Positions 24,526 through 34,588 are shown, numbered from the stretch's first letter. The stretch is DNA of 64,000 nt from Metaclostridioides mangenotii (GCF_017873185.1 NZ_JAGGJX010000002.1:434001-498000), one strand, 5' to 3'. Made by a program: numbers and translations. Notes: generated by a model from the letters alone, not told the origin.

Positions 24526-26235
24526 ATGATGAACTACAGAGCTAAATATGAGGAGTGGATCAATTCTCCTTTTATCGATATAGATACTAAAGAAGAGTTA
24601 GTTGCTATTAAAAGCGACGATAAAGAAATTGAAGATAGATTTTATAAAGACCTTGAGTTTGGAACAGGAGGTCTAAGAGGTGTAGTAGGTGCAGGTACTA
24701 ACAGAATGAATATATACACTGTTAGACGTGCCACTCTTGGCGTGCTTAACTATATCCTCAAGACTGCAGGTGACAGAGGAAAAGAGATGGGAGTTGTGAT
24801 TGCTCACGACTGTAGATTTATGTCAAAGGAGTTTTCTATTGAGGTTGCTACTACTTTAGCAGCCTACGGAGTAAAGGCGTATTTATTTGACGATTTAAGA
24901 TCTACACCACAGCTATCTTTTTCTGTAAGAGAGTTAAACTGCATTATGGGAATAGTTATAACAGCTAGTCACAACCCAAAAGAGTACAATGGATACAAAG
25001 TGTACGATAGTAATGGGGGACAAGTTTGTCTTGATGTAGCAAATGAAATAATATCAGAAGTTGATAAAATAAAAGACTACAGTGAAATTCGCACTGTAGA
25101 TTTTCGTGCTTCATTAGAAAATGGGTCAATAATAGTACTTAAAGAGAATATTGATAAAGCTTTTTTAGATGCAGTTAAAAAACAAGTTTTAAGACAAGAT
25201 ATAATAGACAAATACAGTGAAAATCTGAAAGTTATATATACACCGATTCACGGTACAGGAAACATTCCGGTAAGAGAGATACTTAAAGAGGTTGGATTTA
25301 AAAATGTTTCTGTTGTAAAAGAGCAAGAGCTTCCAGACCCAAGTTTTTCTACAGTAAAATATCCAAACCCAGAGGAAAGATCTGCATTTGATATAGCTAT
25401 AGATATGGCTAAAAGAGATGGAGCTGATTTAATTATTGGAACAGATCCCGACTGTGATAGAGTTGGTGTTGTAGTAAAGGATTTGAGCGGAGAGTATATT
25501 GTATTAAATGGAAATCAAACAGGATCGCTTCTAGTTAGGTATATAATAGAAGGGCTAGTAGAAGAAAACAAACTTCCTACAAATAATCCTACAATAATAA
25601 AAACTATCGTAACTTCAGAATTAGGTGCTAAGATAGCAAATAGCTATGGGGTTGACTGTTTAAATACTCTTACAGGATTTAAATTTATAGGTGAAAAAAT
25701 AAATGAATTTGAAGCAGATAGAAATAGAACATTTATAATGGGATATGAAGAGAGCTATGGATATCTTATTGGAACACATGCAAGGGATAAAGATGCAGTA
25801 GTTGCATCTATGATGATATGTGAAATGACTGCCTATTATTTATCTAAAGGCATGAGTTTGTACGATGCTTTAATTGATACATACAATAAATTCGGTTACT
25901 ATAAAGAAGATCTAAAATCTTTTACACTTAAAGGTATCGAGGGTGTTGAAAAGATAAAAGAAATTATGGAGTACTTTAGAAATTCAAATATAGAAACTTT
26001 ATCAAATATAAAAGTGGAAAAATCAAATGACTACAACAAAGGAATTGACGACCTTCCTAAATCTAATGTGTTAAAATACATATTAGAAGATGGATCTTGG
26101 GTAGCAATTAGACCTTCTGGGACCGAGCCAAAGATCAAGTTCTATTTTGGAGTAAACTCAGAAAGTGAAACAAAGACAGACGACAAGCTAAATAAATTAG
26201 TTGAAGATGTGCTTAATATAGTGAATGCTATATAG
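24526..26235 (+). CDS. pgm: Phosphoglucomutase/phosphomannomutase
   Basis: This 569-residue alpha-D-phosphohexomutase has the four expected motifs: the phosphoserine loop TASHNPKEYNGYKVY, the metal loop DPDCDRVGV, the sugar loop GYEESYGY and the phosphate loop RPSGTEPKIKFYF. It interconverts sugar 1- and 6-phosphates and so supplies Glc-1-P or Man-1-P. The next gene, manC, uses Man-1-P, which favours at least some mannomutase activity. The length fits the long PGM2-type enzymes of Firmicutes. It starts 14 nt after murJ; an ATG one codon later is possible. Confidence 0.93.
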   Translation: MMNYRAKYEEWINSPFIDIDTKEELVAIKSDDKEIEDRFYKDLEFGTGGLRGVVGAGTNRMNIYTVRRATLGVLNYILKTAGDRGKEMGVVIAHDCRFMSKEFSIEVATTLAAYGVKAYLFDDLRSTPQLSFSVRELNCIMGIVITASHNPKEYNGYKVYDSNGGQVCLDVANEIISEVDKIKDYSEIRTVDFRASLENGSIIVLKENIDKAFLDAVKKQVLRQDIIDKYSENLKVIYTPIHGTGNIPVREILKEVGFKNVSVVKEQELPDPSFSTVKYPNPEERSAFDIAIDMAKRDGADLIIGTDPDCDRVGVVVKDLSGEYIVLNGNQTGSLLVRYIIEGLVEENKLPTNNPTIIKTIVTSELGAKIANSYGVDCLNTLTGFKFIGEKINEFEADRNRTFIMGYEESYGYLIGTHARDKDAVVASMMICEMTAYYLSKGMSLYDALIDTYNKFGYYKEDLKSFTLKGIEGVEKIKEIMEYFRNSNIETLSNIKVEKSNDYNKGIDDLPKSNVLKYILEDGSWVAIRPSGTEPKIKFYFGVNSESETKTDDKLNKLVEDVLNIVNAI

Positions 26236-26254
26236 TGATGAGGAGAGAATGTAG

Positions 26255-27328
26255 ATGAAGATATACAATGTCATAATGGCTGGTGGTGGCGGAACTAGAT
26301 TTTGGCCACTTAGTAGACAAGAAGTACCTAAACAACTTATCAATTTAAGTGGACAAGATGCCCTTATCAATGAAACTATTAATAGAATAGAGACTTTAGC
26401 GCCAAAGAAGAATTTATTTATAGTTACTAATGATAGACAAGTGGGTGCTTTAAAAGATATAGTTAAAAACAAATGTGTGTATGATAATATTTTACTTGAG
26501 CCTTCAGCTAGAAACACTGCAGCAGCAGTTGGTTTTGCAGCATTTAATATAATGAAGAAATACGGCGATGGTGTTATGTGTGTTTATCCCGCAGATCACT
26601 ATATTAAGGATGAGGAAGAATTCAATAGAATACTTATTAAAGCTATAAATGTAGCTGAAAATAACGATAAATTAGTTACAATAGGAATAAAACCTACTTT
26701 TCCATCAACTGGATACGGATATATAAACTTCAATAGAGAAATTAAAATCGGGGATGGAGCTTTTGAAGTATGTGAATTTGTAGAAAAGCCAAATTTTGAG
26801 AAAGCTAAAGAATATGTTGATTCAAAAAAATACGTTTGGAATAGCGGCATGTTCGTATGGAGAGTATCTAAAATACTTGAAGATTTCAAAAGATACCTTC
26901 CGAAAGTTTACGAAAAGCTTGAAGAGATATCTCAGTATATAGGAACAGAAGAAGAATCAAAAAAAATTAAAGAAATTTATCCTACAATACCATCAATTTC
27001 TATAGATTATGGTATTATGGAAAGAAGCAATGATGTTGCAGTGGTTCCTGGAGATTTTGGATGGAGTGATGTTGGTTCTTGGGATTCACTTGGGGCAATA
27101 TACCCTACTGATGAAGAAGGCAATATCAAAAGAGGAGATAACATCACTATAAATACTTGCAATTCTATAATTTATTCTGATGATAAGCTTATAACCACAA
27201 TCGGGATAAACGATTTAATAGTAGTTTCTACAAATGATGCAGTTATGGTTTGTAGAAAAGATAAAGCTCAAGATGTCAAAGAGATTGTAAATCAATTAAA
27301 AGAAAATAATAGACATGAATATATGTAA
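26255..27328 (+). CDS. manC: Mannose-1-phosphate guanylyltransferase
   Basis: This 357-residue cytosolic enzyme makes GDP-mannose from Man-1-P and GTP. The N-terminal nucleotidyltransferase fold carries MAGGGGTRFWPLSRQEVPKQ, with the GGxGTRxWPLSR signature. Further family motifs are EPSARNTAAA, YPADHYI, FVEKPNFEKA, WNSGMFVWR and DFGWSDVGSW. It lacks the C-terminal isomerase domain of bifunctional enzymes. Position after the phosphohexomutase gene indicates that mannose is part of the polymer, as it is in C. difficile PSII. Confidence 0.94.
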   Translation: MKIYNVIMAGGGGTRFWPLSRQEVPKQLINLSGQDALINETINRIETLAPKKNLFIVTNDRQVGALKDIVKNKCVYDNILLEPSARNTAAAVGFAAFNIMKKYGDGVMCVYPADHYIKDEEEFNRILIKAINVAENNDKLVTIGIKPTFPSTGYGYINFNREIKIGDGAFEVCEFVEKPNFEKAKEYVDSKKYVWNSGMFVWRVSKILEDFKRYLPKVYEKLEEISQYIGTEEESKKIKEIYPTIPSISIDYGIMERSNDVAVVPGDFGWSDVGSWDSLGAIYPTDEEGNIKRGDNITINTCNSIIYSDDKLITTIGINDLIVVSTNDAVMVCRKDKAQDVKEIVNQLKENNRHEYM

Positions 27329-27342
27329 GAGGAGAGATTTTA

Positions 27343-28500
27343 GTGAGAGCAAACAGTTTACAAAATAATCAAAACTTAATAATAAATAAGGGGCTTTATA
27401 CTTTAACTCTATTCATAATACTTTTAAGAAAGTATATGATTACAATTCTTAAGGCAGATTCAGCTGCTTTAAAAATTGTACCAATTCTATTTTATGGATC
27501 GATAATTCTGTTATTTATTCAGTTTATTATAAGAAAAGACCATAATAAGACAGAAGTGATATTATTTTTAATATCATGCGCTTTATATGTGTTTACAAGA
27601 GAAGGTTCGATTCTAGTTCTAATACTTTTAGCTATTAGCATTAGAGATATAGAAGATAAATACGTTGTTAAGAGTTATTTCCTTATAAGTTTAGCATTTA
27701 TAATAGTATGTATGACGATGTCAAACTTCTTGCCTTTTGTAACTCAAGTTGAAGAGTCTCACTATAGACTTGTTCGAGGAGCTTATGTAATAAGAGAGAC
27801 TTTTGGATTTGGTAATCCAAATTCAGTATTCTTATTTTCGCTACCTATATATGCAGCATACATCTTCTTGAGATTTGATAACTATAATAAATATGATAGA
27901 ATATTACTTATAGTTATGACTGTATATATATATTTACAGACAATGAGTAGAACAGGAGCACTTACAATTATTGGTGCGCTGATATTTGTAGATATACTTA
28001 GAGCAGTAGATTTGAAAAAGTATCCGATCATTTCGTTTGGAATAAAGATACTTCCAGTACTGTTTTTACTTTTATCTATAGTTGTTGGAACTGTTCTATC
28101 AAATTTTACTATATTTAATAAAATTCTAGCTTCTAGACCACTTCATTGGCACGCTTACTTAGTTGAATTTGGTTCGATGTTTACACTATTTGGTAACAAG
28201 TACGATGAAATGGTTACAGTAGCACATCCATTGGATAGTTCATATATATATATACTTGCCTTATTAGGTATAGTTACATTAGTATTTTTCTTATTCCTGA
28301 TTTACAGAGGTTTAAGTATATTTATAGAAAATGGTCAGAAGAAATACATAGCAGTAGTTATGATTTTCTTAATATACGCTTTTGCGGAGAATATACTTCT
28401 TGAAGTTGGTTACAACTTTACGATAATACTTCTTATTAAATATGTAATAAATAATGATAACGGAAAATTTACATTTAAAGAAATGTTAAAAAGACGATAG
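27343..28500 (+). CDS. O-antigen polymerase/ligase-type membrane protein (Wzy-like)
   Basis: This 385-residue protein starts at GTG after AAGAGGAGAG. It has about 10-11 membrane segments, with an extended loop after TMSNFLPFVTQVEESHYR and a conserved-looking GFGNPNSV stretch. This matches the poorly conserved O-antigen ligase/polymerase superfamily. It would join lipid-linked repeat units on the outer face of the membrane. The context (initiating transferase, flippase, glycosyltransferases) supports a polymerase. Sequence alone does not separate polymerase from ligase. A 22-bp inverted repeat lies just after the stop codon. Confidence 0.75.
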   Translation: MRANSLQNNQNLIINKGLYTLTLFIILLRKYMITILKADSAALKIVPILFYGSIILLFIQFIIRKDHNKTEVILFLISCALYVFTREGSILVLILLAISIRDIEDKYVVKSYFLISLAFIIVCMTMSNFLPFVTQVEESHYRLVRGAYVIRETFGFGNPNSVFLFSLPIYAAYIFLRFDNYNKYDRILLIVMTVYIYLQTMSRTGALTIIGALIFVDILRAVDLKKYPIISFGIKILPVLFLLLSIVVGTVLSNFTIFNKILASRPLHWHAYLVEFGSMFTLFGNKYDEMVTVAHPLDSSYIYILALLGIVTLVFFLFLIYRGLSIFIENGQKKYIAVVMIFLIYAFAENILLEVGYNFTIILLIKYVINNDNGKFTFKEMLKRR

Positions 28501-28512
28501 TTAGGTTGCTAT

Positions 28513-28598
28513 AAAATTGATCGATTTATTGGGTTCGCATTATGCCAATTCATGGTACGAAGTATAATGTAGTTGCACCCAATAAATCGATCAATTTT
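28513..28598 (+). repeat. Perfect 22-bp inverted repeat inside the polysaccharide operon
   Basis: 28513-28534 and 28577-28598 are perfect inverted copies enclosing 42 nt that can pair further (CATTAT with ATAATG). It lies between the polymerase-like gene and the next glycosyltransferase. There is no T run, so it is not a classic terminator; it may act as an RNA stability or attenuation element. Confidence 0.8.
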
Positions 28599-28638
28599 GT
28601 TGGAACAATCTATTTTGGATATTGTAGAGGAGGAAAAA

Positions 28639-29478
28639 ATGTTTATATCATTAATAATGCCTACTTTAAATAGGTTTGATGAAATAGATCTGCTTATGAA
28701 GAGCTTGGTTAGCCAGACTTATAAAAATTTTGAACTTATAGTAGTAGATCAAAATGAATGTGATAGAGTAAAAGCTATTTTAGAAAATTATGCAGATAAA
28801 ATAGATGTAAAATATATAAAAAGCGATAAAAAAGGCCTTAGCTATAATAGAAACGTCGGTATCGAAAATGCAGCTGGACAAATTATAGCTTTTCCTGATG
28901 ATGACTGTGAATATGAAAGCAATATACTTGAAACAGTTGTAAGTTTTTTTGAAAAAAATAAAGAATATAAAATTTTTAGTTGCAAGACTATGGATAGAAA
29001 TAAAATTGATTCATTTAAGAAGATGGAAGATGGAGTATGTCATATAACTAGTACAAATGTGCTAGATACTATTACGTCTATAACTTTTTTTGTGAATTTC
29101 GAAGATAAGAACTACACGCTATTCGATGAAAAATTAGGTGTAGGTGGAGAATTTGGATCAGGAGAAGAGATCGATTACATACTTGATCTACTTAATAGAG
29201 GATTTAGAGGAAGATACTTTGGAGATAATATAGTTTACCATCCAGCTAAAAAGCACTCTAAGTCTAAAGAGAAGTATAATAGAGATTACAATTACGGAAG
29301 AGGTTTTGGCGCTCTTTGTAAAAAGGAAATTGTTTATAGAAAAAATAGTAAATTTATTAAAGTTATGCTGTCTAAGCTTACTAGAAATATAGGCGGTCTT
29401 ATTCTTAGTTCGAATAGAGATTACCACAGTGCAACTATTAAAGGTAGAATAAGTGGATTTAGACAATATAAGTTATAA
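28639..29478 (+). CDS. Family 2 glycosyltransferase (first)
   Basis: The protein has 279 residues from the ATG at 28639, just after GAGGAGG. An upstream in-frame ATG at 28573 would overlap the inverted repeat and has no ribosome site. The GT-A fold is seen in FISLIMPTLNRFDEIDLLMK, the VVDQNECD strand, LSYNRNVGIENAAGQIIAF and the metal site PDDDCEYE. It adds a sugar to the lipid-linked repeat unit at the cytosolic membrane face. Acceptor and donor are not predictable. The last bases of its stop region meet the next gene's upstream sequence. Confidence 0.88.
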   Translation: MFISLIMPTLNRFDEIDLLMKSLVSQTYKNFELIVVDQNECDRVKAILENYADKIDVKYIKSDKKGLSYNRNVGIENAAGQIIAFPDDDCEYESNILETVVSFFEKNKEYKIFSCKTMDRNKIDSFKKMEDGVCHITSTNVLDTITSITFFVNFEDKNYTLFDEKLGVGGEFGSGEEIDYILDLLNRGFRGRYFGDNIVYHPAKKHSKSKEKYNRDYNYGRGFGALCKKEIVYRKNSKFIKVMLSKLTRNIGGLILSSNRDYHSATIKGRISGFRQYKL

Positions 29479-29492
29479 TGAGGATGGTGTTT

Positions 29493-30671
29493 ATGGAAAA
29501 AGTGAGATTTTTGGTAAATATGATTGTTGCCTTTATAATTTACCCATTTAATAAAAATAAATTTAAGAATCGAAATATATGGCTTATTGGCGGACATTCG
29601 GGTGATATATACAATGATAACTCGAAGTTTTTTTATGAGTATCTACTAGAAAGCCATAAAGATGTAGAAGTTTATTGGATTGTATGTAAAGACAGCACTG
29701 TTAAAGACAGGATACCTGGTAAAAAATTAATAAAGGGAAGTGTCGAAAACTACCTATACTATTACAATTCTAAGGTAATTGTATTTTCTCACTCTCCATC
29801 TGCTGATATTGCTCCATACAATTTTGTAGTGCCTGTACTCAAGAGGTTCCACGATAAGGTAGTGAAAGTATACTTAAATCATGGGACAATTAGCTTTAAA
29901 AAGAGAAAGGCTATGGACTCTAGATTTAAAGGTGTTATTGATAATCTTCTTAAGAGCTACGATATTTCTACTGCAAGTTCGGAGTTTGAAAAAGATGTTA
30001 TGTCAGGTGAGTGGGGAATGAGTGAAGAGTCTGTGTGTATAGTAGGAAATGCTAGGTATGATAACCTTCCAACAGATGAGTCCCCTAAAACTAGGGATAT
30101 TCTATATAGTCCTACTTGGCGTGATTGGATAAAGTTTAATTCGGGTAAATTTATAGATACATGTTATTTTAAAAATATAATGGAACTTTTAAATGATGAA
30201 AGATTAAATTTAGTATTAGATGAAAAAGATGTAAATATAAAATTTTATTTACACCATCTTATGCACGAGTTTATAGATGACATAAAAGAAAATATAACAG
30301 GGAAGAGAATAGTATTTTTAGATAAAGGTGTTACCTTGGCAGATGAGATAAGATCCTCTGCTGCAAATATAACCGATTACTCAAGTGTTGCGATTGACTT
30401 TTTATATATGAACAGACCAATACTCTTTTATCAGTTTGATGTAGACGAGTATATTGATAAGGTAGATTCGTATATAGATTTAAGAAGTGAAATGTTTGGA
30501 TATTTGTCGTATAATAGTAGTGAAGCTGTAGATAAACTTATCGAAATCATTAATAATGATTTTCATGTTATGGACAATCAAAAAAATGAGAGAGACAAGT
30601 TTTTCAAATACAATGACAACCAAAATTGCGAAAGAATATACGATTGCATATTGAGTAAGTTAAACAAATAA
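29493..30671 (+). CDS. CDP-glycerol glycerophosphotransferase-family protein (TagB/TagF-like)
   Basis: The protein has 392 residues from the ATG at 29493. The ATG at 29478 precedes the GAGGATGG site. After a membrane-associated N-terminus come a Rossmann half (IWLIGGHSGDIYNDNSKFFY), the catalytic region YLNHGTISFKKR, CIVGNARYDNL and DYSSVAIDFLYMNRPILFYQ. These are typical of enzymes that transfer glycerol phosphate or similar units from CDP-activated donors in teichoic acid synthesis. In this cluster it may make the phosphodiester link of a PSII-type phosphopolysaccharide. The donor is inferred; a CDP-glycerol synthase gene is not in the window. Confidence 0.85.
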   Translation: MEKVRFLVNMIVAFIIYPFNKNKFKNRNIWLIGGHSGDIYNDNSKFFYEYLLESHKDVEVYWIVCKDSTVKDRIPGKKLIKGSVENYLYYYNSKVIVFSHSPSADIAPYNFVVPVLKRFHDKVVKVYLNHGTISFKKRKAMDSRFKGVIDNLLKSYDISTASSEFEKDVMSGEWGMSEESVCIVGNARYDNLPTDESPKTRDILYSPTWRDWIKFNSGKFIDTCYFKNIMELLNDERLNLVLDEKDVNIKFYLHHLMHEFIDDIKENITGKRIVFLDKGVTLADEIRSSAANITDYSSVAIDFLYMNRPILFYQFDVDEYIDKVDSYIDLRSEMFGYLSYNSSEAVDKLIEIINNDFHVMDNQKNERDKFFKYNDNQNCERIYDCILSKLNK

Positions 30672-30696
30672 TTTGAAAAATGGTGAGGAAGGTAAT

Positions 30697-31446
30697 ATGA
30701 ATAACAAATTAGTATCTATAATTACTCCCATGTATAATTCTGAAAAATTTATAGAAGGAACTATAAATTCAGTAATAAGCCAAACATATCAAGAGTGGGA
30801 AATGTTAATTATCGACGATTGTTCAACAGACAATTGCCCTAATATTGTGAAGTCTTATATGCAGGATGAAGATAGGATCAAGTATATAAGAACTGAGTCT
30901 AACCAAGGAGTTTCACACGCTAGAAATGTGGCTTTAGAAAACGCAGCTGGTCAGTTTATAGCTTTTCTCGATAGCGATGATCAGTGGGAAAGCAGTAAGC
31001 TTGAAAAGCAAATTGCTTTTATGAATCAAAATGACTCAGTGATAACTTTTACTGCTTATGAACTTATGGATGAAAACACCAGCAGGTTAAACAAATCAAT
31101 AAGAGTGCCTAAGTCAGTGGATTACAAAAAGTTGTTAAAAGGTAATGTTATGGGATGTCTTACTGTTGTAATTAATAAGACAAAGTTAGATTTTGATATA
31201 AGAATGAGTGGTGTACCACATGAGGATTATGTTTTATGGCTATCTATACTTAAAAAAGGATATATAGCACATGGGATTGATGAAGTATTGGCTAAGTATA
31301 GAAAGTCGAGTACTTCACTTAGTGGAAATAAGATAAAAGCGGCAAAATGGACGTGGAATATATATAGAAATGTAGAAAAGATACCTCTACCAGTAGCTAT
31401 ATACTATTTCATATATTACGGAATAAACGGTATAAGAAAAAGTTAG
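30697..31446 (+). CDS. Family 2 glycosyltransferase (second)
   Basis: The protein has 249 residues from the ATG at 30697, behind GAGGAAGG. An in-frame TTG at 30673 is before the ribosome site. GT-A features are VSIITPMYNSEKFIEGTINS, IIDDCSTDNC and FLDSDDQWESSK. A basic C-terminal membrane-associated part follows. It is closely related to the protein at 32423, sharing IITPxYNSE, the DDCSTD stretch and the TWNxYRN end. The pair probably arose by duplication in the operon and add different or successive sugars. Confidence 0.9.
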   Translation: MNNKLVSIITPMYNSEKFIEGTINSVISQTYQEWEMLIIDDCSTDNCPNIVKSYMQDEDRIKYIRTESNQGVSHARNVALENAAGQFIAFLDSDDQWESSKLEKQIAFMNQNDSVITFTAYELMDENTSRLNKSIRVPKSVDYKKLLKGNVMGCLTVVINKTKLDFDIRMSGVPHEDYVLWLSILKKGYIAHGIDEVLAKYRKSSTSLSGNKIKAAKWTWNIYRNVEKIPLPVAIYYFIYYGINGIRKS

Positions 31447-31467
31447 CAAGAGAGGAAGGCCTAATAA

Positions 31468-32376
31468 ATGTGTAAATATAAAATCACTGTATTTACTGCA
31501 ACATACAATAGAGCGTATTTGCTTGAAAATGTATATAATGGTTTGAAGTCGCAAACATTGCCTATTGATATGTTTGAGTGGCTAATAATAGATGATGGCA
31601 GTGAGGATAATACAAAGGAATTAGTTGAAAAATTTATTTCAGAAGATAAATTAAATATTAATTATGTATATAAAGAAAATGGTGGAAAACACTCTGCAAT
31701 CAATGCTGCAATGAAACATGCAAAAGGAGAATTGACTTTTGTACTGGATAGTGATGACGAGATTGTAAATGATGCACTTGAAATAGTAAGGGATGAATGG
31801 GATTCAATAGAAGACAAAAGCGGATTTAACGGAGTCATTGGCTTATGTGCTTATCCAGATGGAGAGGTCATAGGATCTAAGATGCCAGAAGATGTTAAAG
31901 AATGTCCATTTGCAGATATTTTCTTCAAATATGGAGTAGAAGGAGACAAGACAATTATATTTGTTACAAATATACTTAAAGAGTTTCCGTTTCCTGAAAG
32001 AGAAGGTATAAATTTCTTACCAGAAAGCGTCGTTTGGTTTGAAATGTCTAAATACTACAAGATTAAGTGTGTTAATAAAATTTTGAGAAAAAGCGATTAT
32101 CTAGAAGATGGACTTACAAAAAACATGTTTAGGAAAAAATCTTTAAAAGGTAGAGCTTTGGAGTTTTTAATACTTACGAATCAAAATACATACCCGATAA
32201 ATAAATATCCGTATATGTGGATTAAGAACTACATAAACTTGGCGAGATATTCATTGCTTTCTGGAAGCAATCATTTTAAAGAGATAAACGGGTTTTTTAA
32301 TAAATTTATGTATATAATAATGTTTCCTCTCGGATTCTACAAGTATTGGGGTCAAAGAAAACAAGTGTGGGAATAG
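31468..32376 (+). CDS. Family 2 glycosyltransferase (third)
   Basis: This 302-residue cytosolic, membrane-associated GT-A enzyme has FTATYNRAYLLENVYNGL, LIIDDGSEDNT, GGKHSAINAAMKHAKGELTF and the metal site LDSDDEIVND. It differs from the two paralogues on either side, notably in the GGKHSA segment seen in one GT2 subgroup. AGAGAGGAAGG stands before the ATG and the gap to the previous gene is 21 nt, so it is in the same transcript. The sugar transferred is unknown. Confidence 0.9.
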   Translation: MCKYKITVFTATYNRAYLLENVYNGLKSQTLPIDMFEWLIIDDGSEDNTKELVEKFISEDKLNINYVYKENGGKHSAINAAMKHAKGELTFVLDSDDEIVNDALEIVRDEWDSIEDKSGFNGVIGLCAYPDGEVIGSKMPEDVKECPFADIFFKYGVEGDKTIIFVTNILKEFPFPEREGINFLPESVVWFEMSKYYKIKCVNKILRKSDYLEDGLTKNMFRKKSLKGRALEFLILTNQNTYPINKYPYMWIKNYINLARYSLLSGSNHFKEINGFFNKFMYIIMFPLGFYKYWGQRKQVWE

Positions 32377-32422
32377 TTTTATGGTTATAGTTACGCCAGT
32401 TGCTATATAAGGAGAGAAAATT

Positions 32423-33175
32423 ATGAATGAACCTTTAGTATCGATAATTACTCCTGTATATAATTCAGAGGAGTTTTTATCAGAGACGATAGAGTCAATC
32501 CAAAACCAAACGTACAAAAATTGGCAGCTTTTATTGATAGATGATTGTTCCACCGATAGTTCAAGCGAGATAATAAGGAAATATCAGGAGCATGATTCGA
32601 GAATTAAGTATACTAAGCTTATGAGAAACTCAGGAGCTGCAATTTCTAGAAACAAAGGCCTTAGAAGTGCTGAGGGAAGATTTGTAGCGTTTGTAGATAG
32701 CGACGATCTGTGGGATAGCAGAAAGCTAGAAAAACAGGTTGGGCTTATGCTTAAAGAAAACATTGGATTTACATTTACATCGTATAGATATATGAAAGAA
32801 GATGGTACAAAAACAAACAAGGTGGCGAGGTCACCAGAGAAAATAGATTATGAGGGATTATTAAAAAACACAATTATTGGATGTTCTACTGTAGTTATAG
32901 ATAGAAAGATATTGGGTGATTTTGAAATGCCTCTAGTTAGAAGGGGTCAAGATACGGCAACTTGGCTACAACTTCTAAAGAAAGAAAAATACGCTTATGG
33001 AATTTACGAAGATTTAGTTTATTATAGGTTGGTAGGAAATTCTATATCGAGTAACAAAATCAAAGCTCTTAAGAGAACTTGGAACACTTATCGAAATATA
33101 GAAAACTTAAGCTTGCCTAAAAGCATGTATGTATTCTGTTTTTATGTGTACAATGCAATCAAAAAGAGAGTTTGA
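32423..33175 (+). CDS. Family 2 glycosyltransferase (fourth)
   Basis: This 250-residue GT-A enzyme has VSIITPVYNSEEFLSETIES, LLIDDCSTDSSSEI and FVDSDDLWDSRK. It is a paralogue of the enzyme at 30697, from which it is separated by the third transferase. The C-terminal basic segment (ALKRTWNTYRNIENLSLPKS) is conserved between them. It shares the operon and starts after AAGGAGAG. It is followed by a 109-nt gap with no gene before the UDP-sugar dehydrogenase. Confidence 0.9.
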   Translation: MNEPLVSIITPVYNSEEFLSETIESIQNQTYKNWQLLLIDDCSTDSSSEIIRKYQEHDSRIKYTKLMRNSGAAISRNKGLRSAEGRFVAFVDSDDLWDSRKLEKQVGLMLKENIGFTFTSYRYMKEDGTKTNKVARSPEKIDYEGLLKNTIIGCSTVVIDRKILGDFEMPLVRRGQDTATWLQLLKKEKYAYGIYEDLVYYRLVGNSISSNKIKALKRTWNTYRNIENLSLPKSMYVFCFYVYNAIKKRV

Positions 33176-33284
33176 ATAAAGTGGATAATGAAGAGTAAAA
33201 TTATATAAATAAAGAATCGTTAAAAATAAATAAAAGCTAGTTAAAGAAGACAGGTTAAGTTTTAAGAAGTTGGAGGAAAGCACA

Positions 33285-34583
33285 ATGAAAATAGCTATTG
33301 CTGGAACTGGATATGTTGGATTAGTTACAGGGGTGTGTTTAGCTGAAGTCGGCAATGAAAATGTTGTCTGCGTAGATGTTAACGAGCAAAAAATAGATAA
33401 TATGAAGAAGGGAATTTCTCCAATATACGAAAAAGATTTGGAAGAGCTTATGGTTAAAAACTACGAAGCTGGAAGAATCGACTACACTACTGATTACAAG
33501 AGTGCGTATATTGATGCAGATGTGATAATAATTGCTGTCGGTACACCAGAGCGTAGTGATGGTTCCCCAAATCTAGATTACATCAAGACAGTTGCAAATC
33601 AGATTGCACAAACAGTTACAAATGATATTCTTGTAGTAATAAAATCTACTGTGCCAATGGGAACAAACGAAGACATTGAAGAATATATTAAAAAGAATTT
33701 AAAAAATAAAAATGTCAAAGTAGAATTGGCATCTAATCCAGAATTTTTATCACAGGGGACAGCGGTAAGAGATATGCTTAAAGGTTCGAGAATTGTGCTT
33801 GGAGTTGAGAGTGACTGGGCTAGAGAAACTTTAGAAAGTATATATAAAAGATTTAATCAGCCTATTGTAATTACTAATAAAAACAGTGCAGAGATGATAA
33901 AGTACGCGTCAAACGACTTTTTAGCTCTTAAAATATCTTTTATGAATGATATAGCGAACTTATGTGAAATAGTAGGTGCAAATATTGAAGATGTTGCTCT
34001 AGGTATGAGTTATGACGATAGAATAGGGAGCAAGTTTTTAAAATCAGGAATCGGATTTGGGGGCTCATGTTTCCCAAAAGATACAAAAGCACTTCATTGG
34101 TTAGCTGAACACAATGGTTACGAATTAAAAACAGTTAAGTCGGCTATAGAAGTAAATGAAAATCAAAAGCTAAAGCTTGTTAAAAAGGCTCGCAAATTAG
34201 TAGATGACTTTAGAGGTATAAAGGTAGCAGTTTTGGGGCTTACTTATAAACCTGACACTGATGACATAAGAGAAGCTCCATCTATAGTAAATATACAATA
34301 TTTACTTGAAAGAGGAGCTGATGTTACAGCATATGATCCTGCTGGCATTGAGAATTCAAAGAAAATTTTTGGAGATTCAATAAATTACTCTACATATATA
34401 GATGAAGCTTTAAAAGATGCAGAGGTATGCTTTATTATGACGGAGTGGAAAGAAGTAGTAAATTACGATATCAATAAATTCAAGGAGCTTATGAAGAGAC
34501 CTTTAGTTTTAGATGGTAGGAATTGTTACAATCTAGATGATATGAAAAAAGCGGAGATAGAATATTATTCTATAGGAAGGTAG
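33285..34583 (+). CDS. ugd: UDP-glucose 6-dehydrogenase family protein
   Basis: The protein has 432 residues from the ATG at 33285. A TTG at 33270 is placed before the GGAGG site. The N-terminal NAD fold is seen in MKIAIAGTGYVGLVTGVCLA. The catalytic Cys lies in GFGGSCFPKDTKAL, and the UDP-binding C-terminal domain has VAVLGLTYKPDTDDIREAPS. The enzyme oxidises UDP-glucose to UDP-glucuronate. Closely related enzymes act on UDP-GlcNAc or UDP-ManNAc, so an amino-sugar substrate is possible. Its presence predicts an acidic sugar in this polymer or in a variable part of it. Confidence 0.92.
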   Translation: MKIAIAGTGYVGLVTGVCLAEVGNENVVCVDVNEQKIDNMKKGISPIYEKDLEELMVKNYEAGRIDYTTDYKSAYIDADVIIIAVGTPERSDGSPNLDYIKTVANQIAQTVTNDILVVIKSTVPMGTNEDIEEYIKKNLKNKNVKVELASNPEFLSQGTAVRDMLKGSRIVLGVESDWARETLESIYKRFNQPIVITNKNSAEMIKYASNDFLALKISFMNDIANLCEIVGANIEDVALGMSYDDRIGSKFLKSGIGFGGSCFPKDTKALHWLAEHNGYELKTVKSAIEVNENQKLKLVKKARKLVDDFRGIKVAVLGLTYKPDTDDIREAPSIVNIQYLLERGADVTAYDPAGIENSKKIFGDSINYSTYIDEALKDAEVCFIMTEWKEVVNYDINKFKELMKRPLVLDGRNCYNLDDMKKAEIEYYSIGR

Positions 34584-34588
34584 TAATT

